DNA of 34,158 bases from Spirochaetota bacterium. GTDB lineage: Bacteria > Spirochaetota > Spirochaetia > Treponematales > Breznakiellaceae. A program made the translations under genes and the position numbers. The notes under the pieces are model-generated. The model had not been told where the DNA came from. It did not search any database and worked only from the letters and a program-made list of their open reading frames with translations. Each line of letters starts with the position of its first letter. Within the stretch, counting starts at the first letter, position 1. The DNA lies in NCBI GenBank assembly GCA_009778155.1, contig WRKI01000348.1:1-34158 (forward strand). Direction: 5' to 3'. Shown here in pieces: positions 7,792 to 16,150 of this stretch.

Positions 7792-9975
7792 ATGAAATTG
7801 CTATCTAAAATGGGACTAAGCACCGCAGGCTTTGTTTTAGTTTCCATTTTGACTGTAGGCTTGATTGTCTACACTAACATAAGAGCCAACTTTTCAGAAA
7901 TGACAAAGGAACAGGTGTTCGCCGTCTCTTACAGGGCTACGCTGGATATATCAAACTTTTTAGGGCAGTTCTGGCACGGCATTGGCGCGACAGCCAGCAT
8001 TTTGGGGAACTACGAGTTTGTCCCGGCAGAGGGGCGAAGGCTTTATGTAACGCAAATTTTGGAAAATATGTTGCAGGAACATCCGTCGCTTCTGTCGGCA
8101 TGGAGCTTTTGGGAGCCTGACGCTTTGGAAGGAAACGACGCGGCTTTTGCGGCTGTTCCCGGTTCCAACGCGCAGGGGCGTTTTGCGCCTCTTTTGCACC
8201 GGGCTGCTTTTTCCAATGTTACTGTTGCTGTCATTGACGGGCTGGGCGCGGAAAGAGCGTCCTATCTTGCCGAAGTTCGCGCGGCCGGCGAGCGCCGGCT
8301 CATGGAGCCTCGGACTTTAACTGTCGGCGGACAGACTGTGCTTGCAACATCGGTGGCCGCGCCTATACGCAATCAGGCGGGGGCTGTCGTGGGGATTGTG
8401 GGTGTCGATATTCCTGTGGAGGAATTGCACGATGTTGTTCAAGAGGTGGGTTTTTATCCGCCAAGCACGACATACAAATTCAGCCCGCAGGGGACTGCCG
8501 TGTCGCACTCCAACCCGGCTATGCTTGGCTCCGCTCTTACAGACGGGCAAAGCTCAAGGATGTTGGGGCATATCCAGGAGATGACGGCGCAAGTGCAGCA
8601 GGGCAACCAATTTTATTTTACATATGACGACAGTTATTTTTTTGCAGTCCCGGTGTGGCTGGAGGATAGCGTGCCGTGGATATTAAAAAAAGAAATTCCC
8701 GTATCGGTTGCCTACGAGCCGATGTTCGCAATGATTCGCACGATGGCAATCGCCGCCTTTCTTGCTCTGCTGGCTGTGTTAGCTGCATCGATTCTTTTGT
8801 CCAACCGCATTATTATAAAGCCGGTTGTCAATGTTGCCGATTCCTTGCGGGAAATCGCCACGGGGGAGGGGGATTTGACGCATTCTGTGAGCCACACGGC
8901 TTCGGACGAAACGGGGTTGCTTGCCAAGTTTTTTAACACTACTATTGAAAAAATAGCGCGGCTTGTAAAAAACATACGGAAGGAGGCCGACGAGCTTTCC
9001 AAGGTTGCGGTATCGCTTGCCGCCGATGTAAACGAAACAAAGCAGGCTTCGATAGAAACGGCCGCAGACGTGCGTGTTATTAGAAAAATGGTGGACGATC
9101 AAAACAAAAGTCTGGACACTGTCAGCGTGGGGCTTACAACTCTTGTTGAAAATATTGCCAAGGTTTCCGGCTATGTTGACAAACAGGGGGAATCGGTAAG
9201 CCAGTCCTCATCCGCTATCGAAGAAATGTTGGCAAATGTAAATTCCGTTACGGAAAATCTTGTCAAGAATTCCGGCAATGTAAAAGAGCTTGCCAACGCT
9301 TCCGACGCGGGGCGCGCGGGGTTGCAAGAAATGGCGGCGGATATTCGCGAAATAGCCCGCGAATCCGAAGGGCTTTTAGAGATTAATGCCGTTATGGAAA
9401 ACATTGCCAGCCAGACAAACTTGTTGAGTATGAATGCCGCGATAGAAGCCGCCCGCGCCGGCGAATCTGGCAAGGGTTTTGCCGTTGTTGCCGGGGAGGT
9501 GCGAAAGCTTGCGGAGTCTGCCAGCAAACAGTCGCAAACGATTGGCGAGGTTCTGAAAAAGATTAAGGCTTCTATCGACAAAATAACCGGCTCCAATCAA
9601 ATGGTTTTCGGCAGGTTTGAATCTATCGATCTTGGCGTTAAAACTGTGTCCAACCAAGAGTTGGAAATACGCCACGCGATGGAAGAGCAAAGCCACGGAA
9701 GCCGGCAAATTTTACAAGCGATTGCCGAGCTGAACAGTATAACGAGGCAGGTGAAAGAAGCGACGGAAGACATGAACGGCGCATCCGGCAAAATGATTAA
9801 CGAAAGCCGCAACTTGGACAGTATTACGCGCGAGGTTATTCATTATGTTACCAAAATTGACGAGGATACAGACCGTATAGAGGTTGCTGTAAATCACATA
9901 ACGGAGACGGCTCACCAAAACGAGGACAGCATATCGCGCTTGGTTGGCGAGGTTTCCAAGTTTAAGGTGAACTAG
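7792..9975 (+). CDS. Methyl-accepting chemotaxis protein with periplasmic Cache-type sensor and HAMP domain
   Basis: N-term TM; Cache-like region; HAMP region at [22 protein letters not shown] signalling hairpin [50 protein letters not shown] before ATG. Confidence 0.95.
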   Translation: MKLLSKMGLSTAGFVLVSILTVGLIVYTNIRANFSEMTKEQVFAVSYRATLDISNFLGQFWHGIGATASILGNYEFVPAEGRRLYVTQILENMLQEHPSLLSAWSFWEPDALEGNDAAFAAVPGSNAQGRFAPLLHRAAFSNVTVAVIDGLGAERASYLAEVRAAGERRLMEPRTLTVGGQTVLATSVAAPIRNQAGAVVGIVGVDIPVEELHDVVQEVGFYPPSTTYKFSPQGTAVSHSNPAMLGSALTDGQSSRMLGHIQEMTAQVQQGNQFYFTYDDSYFFAVPVWLEDSVPWILKKEIPVSVAYEPMFAMIRTMAIAAFLALLAVLAASILLSNRIIIKPVVNVADSLREIATGEGDLTHSVSHTASDETGLLAKFFNTTIEKIARLVKNIRKEADELSKVAVSLAADVNETKQASIETAADVRVIRKMVDDQNKSLDTVSVGLTTLVENIAKVSGYVDKQGESVSQSSSAIEEMLANVNSVTENLVKNSGNVKELANASDAGRAGLQEMAADIREIARESEGLLEINAVMENIASQTNLLSMNAAIEAARAGESGKGFAVVAGEVRKLAESASKQSQTIGEVLKKIKASIDKITGSNQMVFGRFESIDLGVKTVSNQELEIRHAMEEQSHGSRQILQAIAELNSITRQVKEATEDMNGASGKMINESRNLDSITREVIHYVTKIDEDTDRIEVAVNHITETAHQNEDSISRLVGEVSKFKVN

Positions 9976-9977
9976 AA

Positions 9978-10016
9978 AATAATAACTGATTAGCTCGAAG
10001 CTAATCAGTTATTATT
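9978..10016 (+). terminator. Long hairpin between mcp and nadE (related to the palindromic repeat family)
   Basis: AATAATAACTGATTAGCT (9978-9995) / AGCTAATCAGTTATTATT (9999-10016), perfect 18-bp inverted repeat. Confidence 0.65.
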
Positions 10017-10043
10017 CGGAGTGCCGGAAGGGGTAAGGTGTAT

Positions 10044-10925
10044 ATGATAGGGAAAACGCACGAGCTTGATTTTGCAGAAAAGGCTATTGTTTTGGGGATT
10101 CGCAGTTTCATGGAAGAATGCGGGTTCAAAAAGGTTCATCTTGGGCTTTCCGGCGGTCTTGATTCAGCAATGGTCGCTTACCTTGCAGTGCAGGCGGCGG
10201 GTAAGGAAAATGTGGTTTGCATAAATATGCCTTCCCGGTTTTCTTCTGATGGTTCCAAGAGCGATTCCAAGGAGCTTGCGGAAAATCTTGGCTGCCGTTA
10301 CGAGCTTATATCGATTGAACCGATGTTTGAAAGTTTTCTTGTATCTCTGGAGGGGGTTTTTGAAAAGCTGCCTTTCGACACGGCGGAGGAAAACTTGCAG
10401 GCGCGTATTCGCGGTGTTTTGCTTATGGCTTTTTCCAACAAGTTTAATTCCATGCTTCTTACCGGTAGCAACAAAAGCGAGATTGCTATGGGGTACAGCA
10501 CTCTTTACGGCGACACTTGCGGGGCTTTAAGTCCTATTGGCGGTCTTTTCAAAACCGAGGTTTTTGCCCTGGCAAGGCGGATAAACGAGCGTGCCGCTGT
10601 AGCGGGTGTTAAGGCGATCATTCCGCAAAACATTATCGACAAGCCGCCTTCTGCGGAGTTGCGTCCCGACCAAAAAGACACGGACAGTCTGCCTCCCTAC
10701 GATGTGTTAGACGAAATTCTTGAGCGTTACTTAAGCGGTAATTTTCCCGAAGGGTCTGCCGCCGGCCGGCCGGCAGGTGATCTGGAGGGTAAAATTATAA
10801 GGGCTGCTTCTTTGGCGGAATTCAAACGCCGGCAGTCCCCCCCTTCTCTTGTTATAGACTTTAGCGGTTTGGGCAAGGGGGAACCGTCTGCCGCCCGCGC
10901 CGTTTACGGCCACTGCCGCTTTTGA
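10044..10925 (+). CDS. nadE: NAD+ synthase (ammonia-dependent type, no nitrilase domain)
   Basis: VHLGLSGGLDSAMVAYLAVQAAG; LLTGSNKSEIAMGYSTLYGDTCGALSPIGGLFKTEVFALAR; PPSAELRPDQKDTDSLPPYDVLDEIL. A GTG at 10038 is an alternative start. Confidence 0.92.
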   Translation: MIGKTHELDFAEKAIVLGIRSFMEECGFKKVHLGLSGGLDSAMVAYLAVQAAGKENVVCINMPSRFSSDGSKSDSKELAENLGCRYELISIEPMFESFLVSLEGVFEKLPFDTAEENLQARIRGVLLMAFSNKFNSMLLTGSNKSEIAMGYSTLYGDTCGALSPIGGLFKTEVFALARRINERAAVAGVKAIIPQNIIDKPPSAELRPDQKDTDSLPPYDVLDEILERYLSGNFPEGSAAGRPAGDLEGKIIRAASLAEFKRRQSPPSLVIDFSGLGKGEPSAARAVYGHCRF

Positions 10926-11169
10926 ACGGCCGCAGGCTCGCCGGGCTCCGGCTCTGCCCGTGCAGGGGTCGCATTGTTTATTTTGCGAAAGGCACTGTAG
11001 CTACACAGCCTCAAGTGGCGTTATTATTTTTCATAATTTGTCAATTCTTTTTTTTTATTTTTTTGAAAATCGGCGAAAATGCCCCCCGAAACCTCCGTTT
11101 TGCAGGTGGAATTCCAACATTCGTCAAGCATCGCGGGGAATTTGACCGCAAGACCGGTACACGCTGGCT

Positions 11170-11200
11170 AAAAAGGCCGCCCCTTTGCAGAGGCGGCCTT
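11170..11200 (-). terminator. Rho-independent terminator of the FAD oxidoreductase gene
   Basis: AAGGCCGCC (11173-11181) / GGCGGCCTT (11192-11200); on minus followed by TTTTT. Confidence 0.75.
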
Positions 11201-11229
11201 GGTGCGCCGGGGGAAGCCCCTCAAGCGGT

Positions 11230-12827
11230 TTACTGCTGGGCTATAAACGCGCCCGCCCGCTGGGCTATAACCGCGATTATGCTAAGACATGAACCGCCGA
11301 CATAGCCTTGCCCGAAAAAAGGCCGGTTCGATATTTCGCCTACAGCGAACAAATTCGGTATGGGCTGTCCGGAGCCGATCTGCCCGTTGAGCACGCGCCC
11401 GTAATCGTCTGTTACCAGGCCGCCGATGGAGCCGATTATATTGTTCGGTATTACCTGCACGGCGTAAAAGGGGCCGGCCGTCATAGGAACACGCCTGTTC
11501 ATGTCTTTCCCGAAAGCGTCCACAGATGCCGCGTTGTAAGCCGCGACAGTCGCGGAAAGTCCCGGCGCGCCTATGGCGGCGGCAAGCTCCGCGATGCTGT
11601 CCGCGCTGAACGCCATCGAAGGATACGCCGCCACAGCCGCGTCAAGCGTTACGCGCATCGCGGGGGTTGTGGTGCTCCCGGAATAAATTATCCAGCTTGG
11701 TCCCTCCTCACGCGCTATCGCATTGAAAACGTTGTTAAACTCCCCGCTTCCGTAAGGCTGCGCTTCGTTGACAAAACGGTGGCCTTCCCTGTTCACGATG
11801 ATCTGATCCTGCAAACCGAAGTTGACATCGGTGCCCGGACGGGGGAGGGGTACGTTGGCCCGCGTGTTCGCAAGCGAGACTCCGCCTGCCGGCTGCGCAA
11901 TGACAAAGGGGTTGGCCAGCCCGGAAATCACAGCCCAGACACTGGGCGTGCCGTCGGGGTGCCGGTATATGTCGGCGCCGGCATCCCTCATCGCTATTAG
12001 AATCCCGTCCCCCGTGTTGGAGGGGGAAACTGGACCTATGGTGGCGTGTCGCAAACCTAAAGAGCGGTCTGTTTCGGAAGTCCACTCCTGCCAAAGGTGG
12101 GCGCTGGCGGAAAAGCCGCCGGTAGCCAAAACCACGTTGCGGGCGGTTATGTTTATCTCTTGCCCGCCCTGCACGGCTCTGACCCCTGCAACCCTGGCGC
12201 CTTCCATAAGAAGGCCGGTCATTTCAGTCCCCATCATTATTTCCGCGCCGCGCTCCTGAAGAACCCTTATCATGTTGTCTACGAATCCAGGCCCGGAGCC
12301 GACGGCCTGCCGGCGGAGCATTCTGGGATTATAGGCGGGCGGCTGGGAAACCTGCTCGCCGTAAGGCTGGAAGGGGATGCCCATTTCGTCCATCCACGCG
12401 ACCGCGCCCCGCGCCCTGCCGAAGGTGTCTGCAACCCTGTCGTAATCGGGGAAGGGGAAGTCTGTCGGAACCAGCGCGTTCCTTGCCCAATGCTCACGGA
12501 AATTCTCTGGGCCGTGGGTCGCTGTAACTTGAGCGTCCCAAGTCCCAGGAGGCAGCGGTTCGCCGCTCGCCTGCAGCCCGGTAAAGTTGCCGCCGGCTAC
12601 AGCGGTGCTCCCCCCGGCTCGTCCATCATGTCTATGAGCAAGACGCTTCCTGCTCCCGCTTCCAGTGCGCTCAGCGCGGTTATGCCGCCGCCTATGCCAG
12701 TGCCTACTACCAGAAGATCGACGTCAATGTCGCCCACAATCGCCGTGCGGCCCGGCCAGCCGCCGCAAGCCGTAAAACCCAGCCCAAGAATCGCCGCAGA
12801 TGCCAACCCTATAAACCATTTTTTCAT
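11230..12827 (-). CDS. Lipoprotein-type FAD-dependent oxidoreductase (fumarate/urocanate reductase-like), interrupted by one frameshift at 12609-12615
   Basis: Frame 1 (12827-12597): MKKWFIGLASAAILGLGFTACGGW...VDLLVVGTGIGGGITALSALEAGAGSVLLIDMMDEPGG then TAG. Shift of -1 at G6 continues STAVAGGNFTGLQASGEPLPPGTWDAQVTATHGPENFREHW... into ORF 11230-12393 (VVLATGGFSAS..., VGEISNRPFFGQGYVGGSCLS). Confidence 0.8.
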
Positions 12828-13035
12828 TTGAAACCTCCGAAATAAAAACATATTAAATTTGTTAAAAACACCTGCTTTAACAATGCTTCTTTTTATGAAT
12901 AGTGTCAAGTGGTTTGCCAGCAATCACAGCAATTCTAGGTTTAATAAAGTGAGGGAGATATAGAAAGAATTGATTCGGGCGGATAAACGCGGGAACCGTG
13001 TTTCCCGGTGCCGCCCAAAAGATACGAAACAGATT

Positions 13036-13791
13036 TTAAGCCTCCCCGCCCAGCCGGTTGTTCGCGGCGATAATTTCATTGAGCGTAACGTTGGGATTGC
13101 GCCAGCGTTTGGCGCTTTTTTCGTTTTTGTGGTGCAGGGCATTTTGCGGGCACAGATGCAAACAGGCCATGCACGCCTCGCAACTGTCGCTAAAGTTTGC
13201 CTTGCCGGCTACAGCGATGTTTTTTGCGGGGCAGATTTTAGCGCAGATGCCGCAGGCATTGCATTTCTCATCGGCAATATACCCCTGGGCGTATTTTCCC
13301 GGATTGAAAGCTCCGTGCCTGATGTCGGTCATAGCCCTTGTTACAAGATTTGTTTTTACATGAAAAGGCTTGCGGTTTTTTATGTCGGCTATGATTTTTG
13401 CAGTGTTTTCTTCGACCTTTTTCGCCGGGAGCTTTTTTATTTGTTTTCCCATCTCGAAAATTGGCAGATAATTGTTGACCATAATCAACTTGTTGGTGTA
13501 ATGGAATTGACTTTGCAATTTTGACATAGCCCCGTACGCCATCGAGCCGTATGTGCCTATTGCGAAAAGATAATCGGCTTTAAGGCTTGCCCGATCCAAA
13601 AACCGGCGTACCATTATGGGGAGCGACCAATCATATATAGGGAAGACAATGCCTATTGAATCGTCCTTGAATGCAAGCTGCGGCGAATCAATGACCTGCG
13701 GAATCGAAACCGCCTTGCCGTCGCTTTCTTGAGCAATGCTTTTGGCAACCGCCAATGAATTTCCTGTTGCCGTAAAATAGAATATTGTCAT
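13036..13791 (-). CDS. EFR1-type protein: flavodoxin domain plus two 4Fe-4S ferredoxin motifs
   Basis: TIFYFTATGNSLAVAKSIA flavodoxin-like N-term; CNACGICAKICPAKNI and CEACMACLHLCPQNAL clusters. Confidence 0.88.
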   Translation of the reverse strand: MTIFYFTATGNSLAVAKSIAQESDGKAVSIPQVIDSPQLAFKDDSIGIVFPIYDWSLPIMVRRFLDRASLKADYLFAIGTYGSMAYGAMSKLQSQFHYTNKLIMVNNYLPIFEMGKQIKKLPAKKVEENTAKIIADIKNRKPFHVKTNLVTRAMTDIRHGAFNPGKYAQGYIADEKCNACGICAKICPAKNIAVAGKANFSDSCEACMACLHLCPQNALHHKNEKSAKRWRNPNVTLNEIIAANNRLGGEA

Positions 13792-13832
13792 ACGCCTACC
13801 TTGTTATCCTGCAACCATTACTTTGCATTTGA

Positions 13833-14741
13833 TCAATAATGTTTCCTCTGTCCAATTTTCTGTTGATACTCCAGCAACTCTTCATATTTTAAGTCATAAT
13901 GTTTGTGTACTGGGAAATTTATTTTTTTTATATTTTTGCCTAACAGCCAACTGACATTCCCGTCTTCTATTTGCGTGTCAATCAAGCAGACTTCTTCTAT
14001 GTTTATATTTTTCAAAAATTCAAGACTTTTTATTTTGGCGCAATTTTCTATAATTATGGTTTTTAGAGAATTATTTTCGCTTAATGCCCCCCAATCAATA
14101 ATTGACTTGCAGTTTTTTATTTTTAAGTGCTTTAATTTTTGGCACCACTTAATAGGCTCAATGTTTTTTAATTTTGGGAAGTAGCTTATATCCAATGCTT
14201 CAATGTTTTTCAAGCCCTCCAAGCCGTTAATTTCGGTCAACGTGCTTTGGGAAATATTTAAATTTTTAACGTGTTTTAGCTGGGCAAAACCGATTGAAGA
14301 TTTTAAGTTAGCTTTATGTAGCCGTAATGTGGTTACATTTTTATTGACATCCTCAAGCGTGAAATACTTTCCCATAAACAGTTCTAATTTTTGCAATTTA
14401 ATCAGTTCATTAAAATTAAACCTTTTATCAACTTCCGCAACAACTGTTAAATTTTTGATTGTTTGGAAGTCGTGTAAAAAGTCAATGTTTTTTAATGTTA
14501 AATTTTGCAAAAGCAGTGTATAAACAGTGATTTCATTTTTTTTAATAAAATCGATGATTTTTTCTACATTGCTCTCGCTCGTATTCCCAATGCTTAATTC
14601 ATTAATTGCGTGTTTGTGGACAAACTCCAACTGCGATTTTATGTCATAATTCCAGTTAAAAGCGAAAAATTTATATTCTACCCCGCCTTCTGTAAAAAAA
14701 GAGTAATAATAATCGTTTTCATAAAAATACTGTTTTTCCAT
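13833..14741 (-). CDS. Leucine-rich-repeat-like protein, no signal peptide
   Basis: Repeats such as LKHVKNLNISQSTLTEINGLEGLKNIEALDISYFPKLKNIEPIKWCQKLKHLKIKNC; start at MEKQYF preferred over the ATG at 14750 because of GGAG spacing. Confidence 0.7.
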   Translation of the reverse strand: MEKQYFYENDYYYSFFTEGGVEYKFFAFNWNYDIKSQLEFVHKHAINELSIGNTSESNVEKIIDFIKKNEITVYTLLLQNLTLKNIDFLHDFQTIKNLTVVAEVDKRFNFNELIKLQKLELFMGKYFTLEDVNKNVTTLRLHKANLKSSIGFAQLKHVKNLNISQSTLTEINGLEGLKNIEALDISYFPKLKNIEPIKWCQKLKHLKIKNCKSIIDWGALSENNSLKTIIIENCAKIKSLEFLKNINIEEVCLIDTQIEDGNVSWLLGKNIKKINFPVHKHYDLKYEELLEYQQKIGQRKHY

Positions 14742-14756
14742 AATATGCATACTCCG

Positions 14757-15632
14757 TTATTTTTTTCTCAAGCTGAATATTTCGCCCAGCTTGTGCGTAT
14801 AGTGTTTTTTATCTTGGGGAAAACTTATAGAGGTTAAACTTTTTGATTCCAGCAAATACGCCATGTTCCCGTCCTTGCAATCCCAAAAATTTATTTTTTC
14901 CAATTTTTCCATTGCCGGTACAAACGACAAGCTGTCCAAACTGTCTATAAATAAATTTTTTATGCTTTTGTTCCCGGCCAAAAAACCGTAGTCCTGTATG
15001 TTTTTACATTTTTCTATATTCAGTATTTCCAATGCAGGCAAATATTTTATCGCCTCAATGTTTTCCACTTTTGAGTTATGGTCTATGTCCAAGCGTTTTA
15101 TCTTAAAGTTTTCAACCCCGTCGATTGACGTAAAAGTGCCGCCGGAAAGCCGCAGCATTTCCAAATGCTCCAACCCCTTTAAATGGGAGCAATCTTTTGT
15201 TTTTAATGAAATAAGCAAAAGGTCTTTAAGTTTTTTCAATGCGCTTATGTTCTTTACCCCGTCGTTATACTTAAACCACAGGGTTTCAAGCAAGGGGAAG
15301 TTGGCTAAATCGGGCTTGACTGTCGTATTTTCAAACCCGAACTCTTCTAACGAAGTTAATTCATACAATCCTTTTACGCTTTCATCGGTTAATCCTATGT
15401 ATTCATCCAACTGAAGCGATTTTATGAAATTGTATTCCTTGAAAAAACTTGTGTCCAACTTGAATTTTTGCAATTCCTTTGAACTTGCAAAACCGTATTC
15501 CTGAAAATGATTTAGAGGCACTATTTTGATTTTGTCCAGCTTTCTTTTTTTCGCTTCCAAAAGCCCCTTTTCGATAAAAACCGGGTCTATCTCCAATTTG
15601 TTAAGCGTGTCGTTGTATCTAAACTGTTCCAT
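14757..15632 (-). CDS. Leucine-rich-repeat-like protein, paralogue of the downstream gene
   Basis: LANFPLLETLWFKYNDGVKNISALKKLKDLLLISLKTKDCSHLKGLEHLEMLRLSGGTFTSIDGVENFKIKRLDIDHN; start at MEQFRYND. Confidence 0.7.
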   Translation of the reverse strand: MEQFRYNDTLNKLEIDPVFIEKGLLEAKKRKLDKIKIVPLNHFQEYGFASSKELQKFKLDTSFFKEYNFIKSLQLDEYIGLTDESVKGLYELTSLEEFGFENTTVKPDLANFPLLETLWFKYNDGVKNISALKKLKDLLLISLKTKDCSHLKGLEHLEMLRLSGGTFTSIDGVENFKIKRLDIDHNSKVENIEAIKYLPALEILNIEKCKNIQDYGFLAGNKSIKNLFIDSLDSLSFVPAMEKLEKINFWDCKDGNMAYLLESKSLTSISFPQDKKHYTHKLGEIFSLRKK

Positions 15633-15859
15633 AAAACCATCTTCCCCTTTTTGTCTTTTCACCAAGCCCCCAACCGGGGGCTTTCTCGCTAGACAGCCGC
15701 CCCAAAACACCCACTTTAATCATACCCTCCTTGGCGGGGCGTTGTCAAGGGGCTAATTTCGCAAAAATTTTGCCCGTGAATATTCCCGCCAAAGCCCCCA
15801 AACAAGAGGTTTACCCGCAGGGGAGTTCTCGCCCGGCAGCCAGACAACCGGCGGCCTGG

Positions 15860-16051
15860 CTATGATTCTTCCCTTTCCATTTCTTTTTTAATCAAATCAA
15901 TTGAAATTTCAAACGATTTAATCCTTCTTGTGAGTAGTGTCCATTGAGAAGTCCCTTGAGTTAATTTTATCTGTGCCTTTTTGCATTTACCAAGCGTTGA
16001 GGTTAATGACTTTAATGCTATTTCCAGTTCTTCTTTTGTATAATTTTCCAT
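15860..16051 (-). CDS. Small charged hypothetical protein (63 aa)
   Basis: MENYTKEELEIALKSLTSTLGKCKKAQIKLTQGTSQWTLLTRRIKSFEISIDLIKKEMEREES; GGAG upstream of the ATG. Confidence 0.6.
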   Translation of the reverse strand: MENYTKEELEIALKSLTSTLGKCKKAQIKLTQGTSQWTLLTRRIKSFEISIDLIKKEMEREES

Positions 16052-16150
16052 GCGAATCGCTCCAAGGGGCTTTCCCGCCGCGCCCCGTTAAACCCCACCC
16101 CCAGCCCCCCCCGGCAGACGCGCCAAGGGGGGCAATCGCAAAAAAATTAC

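Noticed and set aside
12097-12831. 244-aa plus ORF and 145-aa plus ORF over the flavoprotein
   Set aside because: Antisense to the conserved FAD oxidoreductase; no domain signal.
15660-16140. G/C-rich intergenic stretches (CCCCAACCGGGGG, CCAGCCCCCCCCGG)
   Set aside because: One terminator-like hairpin (15664-15683) but otherwise too degenerate to define a repeat or element.
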